This document shows positions 44,959-54,006 of a stretch of 64,000 nt of DNA, one piece after another. Where the stretch lies: assembly GCA_016342585.1 (NCBI GenBank), contig JAEINK010000005.1, forward strand, positions 1 to 64,000, written 5' to 3'. A model generated the notes under the pieces. That model worked only from the letters and a program-made list of their open reading frames with translations. It was not told where the DNA came from and searched no databases. Source of the stretch: Spirochaetales bacterium (GTDB taxonomy: Bacteria > Spirochaetota > Spirochaetia > UBA9216). The translations under genes and the position numbers were made by a program. Each line of letters starts with the position of its first letter. The stretch's first letter is position 1.

Positions 44959-45324
44959 ATGATACATAGCTGGAAAAAACTAGCCGCCATGACAGACAAC
45001 AAGCCAATCGTGATCAAAAAGGCAGCGGTTACCGGTGAGGAGATTATAATTGAAGGTAACTTTGAACTCCCGCCCCTTGCACGACTGACTCCTGATGAGC
45101 AGCTTTTTGCGGCCGCCTTCCTGAAAACCCACGGTTCAATTAAGCAGATGGAAAAGATATTCGGGATAAGCTACCCCACCGTAAAAAACAGGTTAAACGC
45201 TCTGGGGAAAAAGCTAGATTTCATTGATATTGAAGTCAATGTGAAACCGCCTGTTTCAGAGATCCTCGATAAGCTTGAACGGGGAGAAATAGATGCAGAG
45301 CAGGCTGTAAAGGAGATAGAATGA
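44959..45324 (+). CDS. DUF2089-like HTH protein
   Basis: 121 residues. The central part (LARLTPDEQLFAAAFLKTHGSIKQMEKIFGISYPTVKNRLNALGKKL) is the helix-turn-helix of the DUF2089 family. The C-terminal LDKLERGEIDAEQAVKEI is a short SHOCT-like helix pair. The zinc ribbon normally found at the N-terminus is absent. It is probably a regulator of the small operon it heads, with an ATGA overlap to the next gene. GGAGG five bases before ATG. Confidence 0.8.
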   Translation: MIHSWKKLAAMTDNKPIVIKKAAVTGEEIIIEGNFELPPLARLTPDEQLFAAAFLKTHGSIKQMEKIFGISYPTVKNRLNALGKKLDFIDIEVNVKPPVSEILDKLERGEIDAEQAVKEIE

Positions 45325-45596
45325 GGATACCCTGGTTGCTGATATTCAAAATCAAGGATGAAGGAAAAGGAGTCTCCCTTTATATCCTGCTGCCCCTTAT
45401 CTACCTGCTGTTCCTTCCCCTCATTGTACTGGGAGCTGTTGTGTTTGCCCTTATGGTTGCCTTCGGAGCCGGGAAAGAGAAACGGGAGTCTGTACAAGCT
45501 CTCATCGTGCACCTCCCGCAGCTTCTTGCAGCCTCCTGGGGCACAGAAATTATAGTTCATTCCGAGAAATCGGATGTCAAAATAGTGGTTAAATGA
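45321..45596 (+). CDS. Small membrane protein, unknown
   Basis: 91 residues. One long hydrophobic stretch (about 18-50) probably spans the membrane once or twice, and a charged C-terminal tail (HSEKSDVKIVVK) lies outside it. No family is recognised. Being coupled by ATGA to a DUF2089 regulator and followed by a SHOCT-domain gene, it resembles the small membrane components of envelope-stress operons (YvlB/LiaX-type neighbourhoods). Confidence 0.65.
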   Translation: MRIPWLLIFKIKDEGKGVSLYILLPLIYLLFLPLIVLGAVVFALMVAFGAGKEKRESVQALIVHLPQLLAASWGTEIIVHSEKSDVKIVVK

Positions 45597-45723
45597 AAGG
45601 TATTCGACCTTACGTTCCCTGCACTTGAATGCCGTAACAGTAGTTTCGGAAACGGTTCCATCAGGATGGTCCGCTTAATTCGCTTCGCCTGGGAATGAGT
45701 CTTCATTATCGAGGAGGAAAGAT

Positions 45724-46158
45724 ATGGAAGAAAAAATGAGAATTCTAAACATGCTGTCGGAAGGAAAGATATCTCCTGACGAAGCGGAAAAACTGCTGAC
45801 GGCCTTGGATGTTCAAATGGAACAATCAAAATCAGCACAGGATCAAAACAGATCATCTCAGGATGTCACCCCTGGACAAAAGTTCCTGTATGTTCAGGTA
45901 GAACCTAAGGATGGGAAAAGTTCCGACAGGGTTTCAGTAAAAGTTCCTTTTGGCCTGGTAAAGGCCGGACTGAATATAGCGGGGCTCATTCCGGAAGAGG
46001 CTCAGGAACAGATAAACACCTCCATGGGAGAGAAGGGGTTCAGCTTTAATCTGAAGGATATCAGTAAGGATAATATCGACGAAATCCTTGCCGCCCTGGA
46101 ACAGTTTACAGTAGATGTGGATACCGAAGAGGCCTCGGTTCAGGTTTACTGCAAATAG
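45724..46158 (+). CDS. SHOCT-like domain protein, YvlB/LiaX N-terminal type
   Basis: 144 residues. The first 30 residues (EKMRILNMLSEGKISPDEAEKLLTAL) are the SHOCT-like helical pair found at the start of YvlB and LiaX proteins. The rest, VKVPFGLVKAGLNIAGLIPEEAQEQI and onwards, resembles the conserved segment following it in that group. It probably works with the two upstream genes (127 bp away) in sensing membrane stress; the mechanism is unknown. GGAGG seven to eight bases before ATG. Confidence 0.7.
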   Translation: MEEKMRILNMLSEGKISPDEAEKLLTALDVQMEQSKSAQDQNRSSQDVTPGQKFLYVQVEPKDGKSSDRVSVKVPFGLVKAGLNIAGLIPEEAQEQINTSMGEKGFSFNLKDISKDNIDEILAALEQFTVDVDTEEASVQVYCK

Positions 46159-46166
46159 AAGATAAA

Positions 46167-46213
46167 AAAATCCCTCCGGTGGCACTTTTTAATTCAGCCT
46201 CCGGAGGGATTTT
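46167..46213. terminator. Bidirectional terminator between SHOCT gene and cheY
   Basis: AAAATCCCTCCGG (46167-46179) is fully complementary to CCGGAGGGATTTT (46201-46213), with a 21-base loop. The A/T flanks give a U-run on either strand. Confidence 0.8.
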
Positions 46214-46233
46214 AAATTTCAAAAAGAAATAAA

Positions 46234-46611
46234 TTATTTTGCAGAAACCTGACAGTCCACCAGCATCCTGTCGATTGCCTTCATCACCCTGGCGGGTTCA
46301 AAAGGTTTGATCACAAAATCCCTGGCACCACTCTGGAGAGCTTTAATAACAAGGCGCTGCTGTCCTACCGCACTCACGATCACTATCCTGGGATTGGGAA
46401 CTCTGGTCATCAATACATTTAAAGCATCAAGACCGTTTGTTTTCGGCATGGAGATATCCAGTGTAATAAAATCGGGCTTATACTTATCATACATCTCGAT
46501 CGCTTCCTGCCCGTCCCCGGCTTCCGCAATTATTTCGTACCTCGGCTCAAGAATATCCCGAAGACGTAACCGCATAATCGCCGCATCATCAACAATCAGA
46601 CCCTTCATCAT
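46234..46611 (-). CDS. cheY: CheY-like single-domain response regulator
   Basis: 125 residues, a receiver domain only. The acidic pair is in LIVDDAAIMR, the phosphoryl Asp is in FITLDISMPKTNG, and the Lys is in FVIKPFEP. It overlaps the upstream cheX by ATGA, and cheX in turn overlaps a CheA-like kinase gene. It should be phosphorylated by that kinase and dephosphorylated by CheX, with its output by protein-protein contact, for example at the flagellar switch. Confidence 0.9.
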   Translation of the reverse strand: MMKGLIVDDAAIMRLRLRDILEPRYEIIAEAGDGQEAIEMYDKYKPDFITLDISMPKTNGLDALNVLMTRVPNPRIVIVSAVGQQRLVIKALQSGARDFVIKPFEPARVMKAIDRMLVDCQVSAK

Positions 46612-47081
46612 ATGTTCATCTCCTCCATTATGGCAATATTGATCTCCAGCATCCCCATTTCGGAAAGGAGTCTGAGGGAAATTGTGGGCATCTGCAGAAA
46701 ATCAAAATACATTTCAGTACCGGTAAAAACAGCAGGAGGCGTCAATTGGATAATCCGGTCCTGACCAGCCATGGCAATACTTGCCTGACCAGTTATCATA
46801 TTACCTATCTCCCCGACAGCACTATTCACATAGTTTCGTAAATCATGGGGCAATTTGTTCGGCAGCATGGCGTGAGTAATATCCTGAGCAAAACTGCGGT
46901 CGATCGAGTAAACAATCTGCCCTTTGATATTTCCGGTAATACCTATAACGATACAGATAGGCAATCCTGGAATCGGGGCATTCTTCTTAACCAGACTCTG
47001 CCTGGTAAGGGTAATATTCAGCTCTTTTTGAAACACATGCACAGCACTGCGAATGAAAACATTTGCAAATTCGGCTTTCAT
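46608..47081 (-). CDS. cheX: CheX-family CheY-P phosphatase
   Basis: 157 residues. The CheX/CheC active-site pattern E-x-x-N-x-x-x-G appears in SAVGEIGNMITGQA. It hydrolyses phospho-CheY and is characteristic of spirochaetes and Thermotoga-like bacteria. It overlaps the kinase gene by TAATG and cheY by ATGA, giving a tightly coupled three-gene unit. Residue spacing and length match the single-domain dimeric CheX type. Confidence 0.88.
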   Translation of the reverse strand: MKAEFANVFIRSAVHVFQKELNITLTRQSLVKKNAPIPGLPICIVIGITGNIKGQIVYSIDRSFAQDITHAMLPNKLPHDLRNYVNSAVGEIGNMITGQASIAMAGQDRIIQLTPPAVFTGTEMYFDFLQMPTISLRLLSEMGMLEINIAIMEEMNI

Positions 47082-49231
47082 TATGAGACCATCCTTTCAT
47101 TGGGAACAATAATTGTAAAGCCGGTACCACGGCCTTTTGCAGAGGAGACTTTAAGCTTACCACCAACCTGATAAATACCGTCCCGTACTGCTGAAAGACC
47201 ATAACCACGACCTGAAACCGCTGTTATTGTATCAGCAGTAGAAAATCCAGACTCAAAAATCATTTTAACCAAATCTTTCTGCTCCAGGCATTCACCCTTG
47301 GCTATCTTACCAAGTTCAACAGCCCGCTCCTGTATCTTTTTTATAGAGAGACCGGCACCATCATCGGACAACCGGATCTGTACCATCCCATCCTGTTCCG
47401 TTGCCTTAATCTTAATAGATCCCGCTGCTGACTTCCCCGCTTTCTCACGATGCCTGGGGAACTCAATCCCATGGGTAATCATATTCCGTATAATATGGTT
47501 CAAGGCATCGGAAAGCCGGTTGTACATTTCCGGGACAACCTGAATATCATTTGTTTCAGAGGTGATAACAACGCGCTTGCCATTTGTGGCAGCCAGGTGC
47601 TCTGCAATCTCGGTTAATCGTGAAAAAAGGCCGGAGAGGGGTAGATTGGAAAGTCCGTCGATAGAGCGCCGCAACTGTCGATCCTGAGGGTATGTCTCCT
47701 GGACATATTCCTGAATACCTTTGAGCTCATCCAGATCCACTTCACTGATATTCCTGCCGGATAACCACTCCTGACCCAGAACTTCAATTATCGTATCGAC
47801 CTCTTCCTTGAAGCCCTTCCTGAATTCAATTATTTCCGCACCTAAAGGAACAACATCCGAAAGGATTCCATAATCAATAAGAGTCGACTCCAGATTATGA
47901 GCAAAATCAACTGTCTTCGGCATTCTCAAGAAAGCCGCGTTTGCTTTAAAGGTGTGGATATCCCGGATGACCCTTTCATTATCTTCCTCCCCGGCGGTAT
48001 AGTTCCCCTCGGAAATATAAGATTCCAGAGTTGCGAAAAGATTTTCAGCCTCTTCAAGAATACCCTGAAAATATCGTTTGGATGTTACGGCCCGAAGGAT
48101 CATCTCCCGCTGGGCATTTTCAAATTCCAGACTCTTCTGAAGGCGTTCTGTTTCGGTTATATCCTTAAGCTGACACATGATAATAGATTCATTAACCAGA
48201 CGGAATCCCATTTCAATAGTTTTATCACCTATAAGAATCCTGGGTTCCATAACATCAAAGATAACCTCCGGTATGGAGACACCCGTAAAAACAAGAGAGA
48301 GGGCATCCGCGAAATCCATCCTCTCCTGCTCGGTTGTAAATAAGGTCTCAGCAATATTCTCACCAACAATAGACAGACCAAAGATGGATTCACACTCCCT
48401 GGAAATCTCCGGATTTACAATAAAATCGGGACCAAAAGTGAGAAATCCCTCTCCCGAAAAATCCAGAAGATTCTGGATTGCACTGGTTCTCTCGACAACC
48501 TGCTCCTCAAGGTTCATATTAGCGGTTCTAAGCATTTGAAAACTGATAATGAGTACGGTCATGATTAATAGTAAAAGGAGAGCTACCACACCAGTGGTGA
48601 CAAAGAGGGTAATCTGTAAAACACGATCTGCTTCAGTCTGAATATCCAGCCCCATCCCCTCAAGAGCAGATGTGGTAAAATACCAGAATTGATCATTAGC
48701 CGAGTCAAGAGCAATATTCGCCTGAAACAGGTGAAACGCATCCATTATATTTTCGGGAGGTATCTCATCAGCATCATCCAGGGCATTCAGCTCAATGACC
48801 ATATCAGCGATATTCTCTGTCCTCTCCAATTTAATCGATGAGAGGAGAAATTCTGTCAGGCTGGTCGTTCCCGTTACAAACCCGTTGGTTGTTACATTCC
48901 ATGAATTCCGAATGGCTTTGACTGGTCGTGATAATTCAGCGTCAATATACTTCAGACCGGGGTGGGTGGCCAGTTTATCGAGCTGATAAAAAGCATTTGT
49001 AAAGGCAAGGTTCCATGTATCCTTTGCTTCATAGATATCTTCGGAATTATACATCATGGCATTGGTTGAATTGGTGAGCAGATACATATGCTGAAGAGTA
49101 ACATCCGCCTGTGATCTTAAATCTGTCAGGCTAGAAGATCGATTATAGGTAACAACAACAACACCGATCCCCATAAACAGGGTAACTACAATAAAGGCCA
49201 GCATGGCCCAGAACCACTTTCCACGTATCAT
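47081..49231 (-). CDS. Membrane CheA-like hybrid kinase (sensor, PAS, Hpt, HATPase)
   Basis: About 716 residues. Two membrane helices (near residues 8-30 and 210-235) bracket an extracytoplasmic sensor of mostly helical type. A PAS-like region, an Hpt segment with the phospho-accepting His in IHTFKANAAFLRM, and a CheA-type ATPase (LNHIIRNMITHGIE, LSDDGAGLS, GRGYGLSAV) follow. There is no C-terminal CheW-like P5 domain, and the kinase carries its own sensor, so it needs no methyl-accepting receptor or CheW. Start uncertain: the frame opens at GTG 49291, and ATG 49231 has a distant AAGG. The partner proteins are CheX and CheY. Confidence 0.8.
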   Translation of the reverse strand: MIRGKWFWAMLAFIVVTLFMGIGVVVVTYNRSSSLTDLRSQADVTLQHMYLLTNSTNAMMYNSEDIYEAKDTWNLAFTNAFYQLDKLATHPGLKYIDAELSRPVKAIRNSWNVTTNGFVTGTTSLTEFLLSSIKLERTENIADMVIELNALDDADEIPPENIMDAFHLFQANIALDSANDQFWYFTTSALEGMGLDIQTEADRVLQITLFVTTGVVALLLLLIMTVLIISFQMLRTANMNLEEQVVERTSAIQNLLDFSGEGFLTFGPDFIVNPEISRECESIFGLSIVGENIAETLFTTEQERMDFADALSLVFTGVSIPEVIFDVMEPRILIGDKTIEMGFRLVNESIIMCQLKDITETERLQKSLEFENAQREMILRAVTSKRYFQGILEEAENLFATLESYISEGNYTAGEEDNERVIRDIHTFKANAAFLRMPKTVDFAHNLESTLIDYGILSDVVPLGAEIIEFRKGFKEEVDTIIEVLGQEWLSGRNISEVDLDELKGIQEYVQETYPQDRQLRRSIDGLSNLPLSGLFSRLTEIAEHLAATNGKRVVITSETNDIQVVPEMYNRLSDALNHIIRNMITHGIEFPRHREKAGKSAAGSIKIKATEQDGMVQIRLSDDGAGLSIKKIQERAVELGKIAKGECLEQKDLVKMIFESGFSTADTITAVSGRGYGLSAVRDGIYQVGGKLKVSSAKGRGTGFTIIVPNERMVS

Positions 49232-49408
49232 AATATAAAATATCCTTAGAGCCACATCTGAAATACTATTCTTTATATACCTTTTCGACACATGGTAGTT
49301 TTAAAATAACAATATAATTCTTAAAACAAGTGAGATTAGAATATTAGATGAAATTGTCGCCGTCAAGTAAAAAATATTTCCGCTATGTCTTCACACAAGG
49401 TTCCCTCA

Positions 49409-49426
49409 TTACTATTTTAGTAGTAA
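49409..49426 (+). promoter_or_regulatory. 6-6-6 palindrome upstream of arcA, shared with the ord operon
   Basis: TTACTA (49409-49414) and TAGTAA (49421-49426) are separated by TTTTAG. The same element occurs before ord at 59472-59489. Over 20 bases the two copies, each read in its gene's direction, differ only at two central positions. It lies 7 bp before the arcA ribosome site (AAAGGAG), a position suited to a repressor. Confidence 0.7.
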
Positions 49427-49448
49427 CATACTCAAAGGAGAATAAACA

Positions 49449-50669
49449 ATGGATATCAACCTTAAAATACATTCTGAAATAGGAAGACTAAGCGCTGTAA
49501 TGCTCCACCGGCCGGGTAAAGAGCTGGAGAGGCTTGTCCCCGAATACCTGGGAGAACTCCTCTTCGATGATATCCCCTGGCTCAGTCGAATGCAGGAGGA
49601 ACATGATCTCTTTGCAAAGGCCCTGAGGGATGAGGGAGCGGAAGTTGTCTATTATGAGGAACTCCTGGCCGATATTCTCCAGAATCCTGAAGTCAGAAAA
49701 GAACTCCTGGAGGAGCTCTTTTATTTCAGCAGAATCATCAGGGGAGGAGAGAGGGATGCCATAAGGGAGCACCTTTCGGAGAAGAGTGGTGCCCAGATGG
49801 CCCAAACCCTTATCTGCGGACTCCATAAACAGGAGGCGTCCACACTACTCAAAGAGAAATCTCTTTCCTGGTTTATGTCCCATGAATTTCCATACTTCAT
49901 CAACCCGGCCCCAAACCTCTATTTCACCCGGGATCCCGGGGCCGTCATCGGCGAGGGCATTGCCATCAACACCATGAGTTCCAGAGCCAGGAAAATCGAA
50001 TCCCTGATACTCCACTATATCAATAAATATCACCCGGCCTTCAATTCATCATCCCATGAAGTTTTTTATGACTACAATGAGATCGATTCAATCGAGGGTG
50101 GCGATATTCTCATACTCAACAGCAGGACGGTGGCCATTGGCTGCAGCGCCAGAACTTCCACCCTGGCCATCGAAAGAATAGCCGAACGACTATTCGCCAG
50201 GGATTCAGGCTTTCAGGAGATTCTCGTATTCAAAATTCCCTTTAAAAGGGCATATATGCACCTGGATACCGTATTTACCATGGTGGATTATGATAAATTT
50301 ACTATTTATCCAGGTGTAGAAAAGGAGATTCAGATATTCAGAATTACACCCGATAAAAACGGCTTGAAGATAGTCCCTGAACCGGAGCTCAAAACCTCCC
50401 TTGAAAAATCACTTGGTGTAAAAGGGATAAACCTCATCCAGAGCGGAGGAGGAGAAGGAGAAACAGCCGCCAGGGAGCAGTGGAATGACAGTACGAATAC
50501 CCTGGCAGTGGCACCGGGAAAGGTTGTTACCTACAACAGGAATACCGTATCCAATGACACCCTGCGGAAACACGGGGTCGAAGTGATCGAGATCGAAGGC
50601 TCTGAGCTTGTCCGCGGCCGGGGAGGTCCCCGCTGCATGAGTATGCCCCTTATGAGAGATCCCCTGTAA
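49449..50669 (+). CDS. arcA: Arginine deiminase
   Basis: 406 residues, standard ArcA length. [21 protein letters not shown] and the C-terminal catalytic Cys in [10 protein letters not shown] are all present. It converts arginine to citrulline and ammonia. Carbamoyltransferase (arcB), carbamate kinase and an antiporter are not in this window, so ornithine formation relies on genes elsewhere. arcA shares an operator-like palindrome with the convergent ornithine fermentation operon, suggesting coordinated arginine use. Confidence 0.96.
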   Translation: MDINLKIHSEIGRLSAVMLHRPGKELERLVPEYLGELLFDDIPWLSRMQEEHDLFAKALRDEGAEVVYYEELLADILQNPEVRKELLEELFYFSRIIRGGERDAIREHLSEKSGAQMAQTLICGLHKQEASTLLKEKSLSWFMSHEFPYFINPAPNLYFTRDPGAVIGEGIAINTMSSRARKIESLILHYINKYHPAFNSSSHEVFYDYNEIDSIEGGDILILNSRTVAIGCSARTSTLAIERIAERLFARDSGFQEILVFKIPFKRAYMHLDTVFTMVDYDKFTIYPGVEKEIQIFRITPDKNGLKIVPEPELKTSLEKSLGVKGINLIQSGGGEGETAAREQWNDSTNTLAVAPGKVVTYNRNTVSNDTLRKHGVEVIEIEGSELVRGRGGPRCMSMPLMRDPL

Positions 50670-50739
50670 GCGCCTTCGAAACCTTCAGCCGTTCAAAATT
50701 TTCAGGACTTCAGGATTTAAGGGCAGTTAATAATCCCAA

Positions 50740-52503
50740 TCAGCGCCCGAGAATCTTCTTCCCCAGGGCCGTCTCAACGAACTGACAGATTTCGGAGTCC
50801 ATGGGATAACCGGAGATATCAAGACATCGAATAGTATCCGAACCGGCAAGAATTTCCAGCATAAAGTGAAACTCTCTGGAAGTTAAACCCTGAGGGCCTG
50901 CCGCCCGCCTGCTGAACCGCAGGATAATCCCCCCAGTCCCTGAAGCCGCCCGCCTGATGCTCCTCATGGTTACCTCCCTAATTCCAAGAAGATCAACATC
51001 TTCCATGGTAAAGGTCTTGATATTCAGCTTGCGTATAAGGCTGGCCTCATCGGGATCGGCCTTTTTAACCCCGAGAAGAACAATATTCTCCGGAGAGAGC
51101 CTCTGAGAGAAATTAATCTCTGGATCAATAAGACCAAGGGAGGTTGATAGAAGCCGTCGGCCCAGGGGCAGTTTTCCCGAAAGCCCGAGAGACGGGGTGG
51201 AATCGATCATAATAAGCCCCAACGATTCGCTCCTTGTCTCCATATCGGCTAAAGCAGAAGTCAGGAGGGGTCTACGACCGGCAAGGAGGGGGGTGAACCG
51301 TCCAAGATCCACCTTTTCGGATTTCACGATGTTCAGGTCAAGATCCTCTACCGCCCGGCGGAGGCATTTACGCCCGTGACTTGAGAGTTTACCGAAAATT
51401 GAGACAGACCGGGGAGAAGAGATCACACCACCCGGAAATACCGGCTGCTTTAAAACATAGGAGGAGGTCATGGCGGCAAGCAGGGCCCCGTAATTCAAAG
51501 AAAAAGATATCCTGTCTCCCACCTCAGGCACCGAAGTGACCGCAGTCAGATCAACCAGGAGATGATCACTGGAAGCGCCGAGGATCGAGAGATTTGGTTC
51601 CTCCGGGATAAGACCATCCACGGCCACGTCCTCCCGCCCCACATTGAGTATTCCCCGGAGGAGCTCCCCCTTATCAGTGAAAAAGGGCTTCCCGCCGAAA
51701 GCATCCATCCCGGTATCCCCGATAGGCAGGGATGGTTTTGTCTTTATCTCTATCAATTCGGCATTCAGAGAGAAAACATTACGGGAAAATCCGGTCAAAG
51801 CTTCACCATAGGCTGTCTCCCTGCCCAGCATTATCGCCTCGCCTATTCGGAGATTGTTGATCCGGGAGGGCATCTTTCCTTTTAAAAGGAGGGGGATGGC
51901 CGATGAGTTACCTCCAGATACCCATTCGAGATCAAGAGAGAATTTTCCTTCCAGCTGATCGGCCCATCCGGCAAGGGCGCCCATATTTTCGACCGAAGGC
52001 AGAACGCCCCCATAACATGTTAAATTCGTCCCGATACCGGCAATTTTTACCCCGGGCATATCCACGACCCGGCTGACCACATTCAGGAGGTCCCCCGGCC
52101 ATATCCCCTCCCGGAGATCCCCGAGATCCACCATGAGGATTATCTTATGGATCAGCCCCCGTTCGAGGGCGGCACTGGAGAGAGCCTGGATAACAGAAAG
52201 TTCGGAGTTCAGACTTACATCAACATTTGTTACAATCTCCTCCACGGCAGAAAGGGGTGGAATCCGAAGCAGCATTACCGGAGAGGTTACACCGGAAGCC
52301 CTCAGCCTGTAGATGTTTTCCATGCGTGATTCACCGAGGCTTGTTACCCCCCCTTCGAGCAGAGCCCTCGCAACGGGGGGCATACCGCAGCAGACTTTTG
52401 TCACACCCGTTACCGATACACTCCTCTTTCCGCATATCCCGGTAATCCGCTCAGCATTTGCTTTCAGTTTTTCAAGGTCTATCGTAAGGATTGGTCCGGA
52501 CAT
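50740..52503 (-). CDS. orr: Ornithine racemase fused to a degenerate arginase-fold domain
   Basis: 587 residues in two parts. Residues 1 to about 360 are an alanine-racemase-N-type PLP barrel with Lys36 in VTGVTKVCCG, matching ornithine racemase, which makes D-ornithine for the aminomutase. Residues about 365-587 follow the order of a bacterial arginase: ENIVLLGVKKADPDEASL, LNIKTFTMEDVDLLGI, GLTSREFHFMLEIL and the terminal ALGKKIL. Its metal motifs are lost, however. GGDH is AGRR (408-411), DAHxD is DSTPS (434-438) and the DxDxxDP region is SRRAAGP (531-537). It is the last gene of the ord operon and overlaps the reactivase gene by 25 bp. Confidence 0.82.
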   Translation of the reverse strand: MSGPILTIDLEKLKANAERITGICGKRSVSVTGVTKVCCGMPPVARALLEGGVTSLGESRMENIYRLRASGVTSPVMLLRIPPLSAVEEIVTNVDVSLNSELSVIQALSSAALERGLIHKIILMVDLGDLREGIWPGDLLNVVSRVVDMPGVKIAGIGTNLTCYGGVLPSVENMGALAGWADQLEGKFSLDLEWVSGGNSSAIPLLLKGKMPSRINNLRIGEAIMLGRETAYGEALTGFSRNVFSLNAELIEIKTKPSLPIGDTGMDAFGGKPFFTDKGELLRGILNVGREDVAVDGLIPEEPNLSILGASSDHLLVDLTAVTSVPEVGDRISFSLNYGALLAAMTSSYVLKQPVFPGGVISSPRSVSIFGKLSSHGRKCLRRAVEDLDLNIVKSEKVDLGRFTPLLAGRRPLLTSALADMETRSESLGLIMIDSTPSLGLSGKLPLGRRLLSTSLGLIDPEINFSQRLSPENIVLLGVKKADPDEASLIRKLNIKTFTMEDVDLLGIREVTMRSIRRAASGTGGIILRFSRRAAGPQGLTSREFHFMLEILAGSDTIRCLDISGYPMDSEICQFVETALGKKILGR

Positions 52504-53978
52504 CCCGTCCCTCCTTTTTCCAAAATCTCTTCTGATGTTTTTAAATCAAGACTCCTCTTCATAAGTTTCAGCGCTCCTTCAGGCCAACGTCGGGAGAGAA
52601 CCCCTGCCGCCGCCATGATGTAGTCAGTGTCGATAGAGGTACGGCAATCGTGTGGAGGGAGAAGTACATTCCTTTTTTGAAGTTTCAAAAGGGCTGATAG
52701 AAGCGCTCCGCCCCGGGGGAGCCTTGTCAGGGCACCACCTGTTCCTATCAAAAGACCAACCCTGGAAAGATCCTTCCCCCGGGCAATCTGTCGCCGTCCT
52801 CCGGGGGTATACAGATCCTGCAACCGCCCGGCATGACGAAAAAGGGCCGCCTCAAGTACAGCCGCCGTCAGCGCCTCGGCTGTGGTAATCTCCTCTTCCG
52901 TGTGGGGAAGTGGGGGCAGGGCCATTACCCTCTCGCGGAAACCATCCTCAAGAGCTGTACAGGAAGACAATATTTCTCCCCGCGCAAGGAGATCCAGAAC
53001 ATTTTCCCGGTTCACATAGATCCCGAGATCCCCCTCCACCGTTCTTTTCGCCCGGGGTTCGGGAGAGATAAGGATACGGTTGATCTCTTCGGAACCATCG
53101 GTCACCGAGTGAACATCCGTCGTCGCCCCTCCCGCGTCTATCACAAGGAGATCCCCCACTACCTCCTGAAGGAGTTCGGCAGCGGTAAAAACAGCACCCG
53201 GGGTGGGTAATATCGGACCATCCACCATTTCACGAATTCTCGCCATCCCCGGGGCATGGACAATATTCTCCTCAAACACTCGCTGAATATGTTTCCGGGC
53301 CTCATCCACATGAAGCTCATCAATGCGGGGATACACATTATCGAGGATTTCAAGCCTATATCTGCTGCCCTTAAAAATATCCCGAATCTCAGCCCTGTTC
53401 TCCACATTTCCGGCATAGAGGAGTGGGACCGGCAAATTGAGTTCAGCAATGCACTCTGCATTGTAAAGGCTTGTCACCCTCTCCCCATAATCAACCCCCC
53501 CGGCCAGGAGAATGATATTGGGATCAATCTCATTGAGAAGGCGGATATCCGAGGCCCGCATTTTTCCCGCAGTAACCTGTTTAATGATGGCTCCGGCCCC
53601 CAGGGCCGCCTCCCGGGCAGCCCGGGCAGTCATATCCATCACAAGCCCGTGAACACTCATCCGGAGGCCACCGGCAGCACTGCTGCAGGCCATAAAGGTC
53701 CCCCATTCAAGTGTTTCATCCCCGGAACGCCCAGACTCGGAGCCGAAACCGAAGCCGGAAACACACCCGAGGCTTGCTTTCAAATCCTCAAGGGCCTCAT
53801 TCAGACCGATGATGACATCCCCGGCGGTCACCGAGGTGGGAGCACTCCCCTGGGCAAGAAGCTGCGGCTCCTCCCCGGAGAAAGGAACAGGCCCCTTAAG
53901 TTCTGCACCCATCCCGTTAAAGGCAGAGATAACAGTTGTGGTACTTCCGATTTCCGCCAGGAGGGCATCAACCTTCAT
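52479..53978 (-). CDS. GlmL/MutL-type chaperone-ATPase, aminomutase reactivating factor
   Basis: 499 residues of the GlmL/MutL family, ASKHA-type ATPases. The ATP-binding LVIDAGGATTDVHSV is near the middle, and an N-terminal AEIGSTTTVISAF and C-terminal GTGGALT complete the fold. It sits 28 bp after oraE. In ornithine- and glutamate-mutase clusters these proteins exchange damaged cobalamin and restore the enzyme. The name mutL is avoided because of the unrelated mismatch-repair gene. Confidence 0.85.
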   Translation of the reverse strand: MKVDALLAEIGSTTTVISAFNGMGAELKGPVPFSGEEPQLLAQGSAPTSVTAGDVIIGLNEALEDLKASLGCVSGFGFGSESGRSGDETLEWGTFMACSSAAGGLRMSVHGLVMDMTARAAREAALGAGAIIKQVTAGKMRASDIRLLNEIDPNIILLAGGVDYGERVTSLYNAECIAELNLPVPLLYAGNVENRAEIRDIFKGSRYRLEILDNVYPRIDELHVDEARKHIQRVFEENIVHAPGMARIREMVDGPILPTPGAVFTAAELLQEVVGDLLVIDAGGATTDVHSVTDGSEEINRILISPEPRAKRTVEGDLGIYVNRENVLDLLARGEILSSCTALEDGFRERVMALPPLPHTEEEITTAEALTAAVLEAALFRHAGRLQDLYTPGGRRQIARGKDLSRVGLLIGTGGALTRLPRGGALLSALLKLQKRNVLLPPHDCRTSIDTDYIMAAAGVLSRRWPEGALKLMKRSLDLKTSEEILEKGGTGCPDQSLR

Positions 53979-54006
53979 ATCCCGATTTCCGAAAAAAAGC
54001 TCATCT

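Noticed and set aside
50670-50739. Terminator between arcA and the ornithine operon
   Set aside because: I could not find a stem longer than a few base pairs with an adjoining T-run, so none is reported.
52479-53978. DNA mismatch repair MutL
   Set aside because: The motifs are those of the GlmL/MutL aminomutase-linked ATPase family, not of the GHKL mismatch-repair protein.
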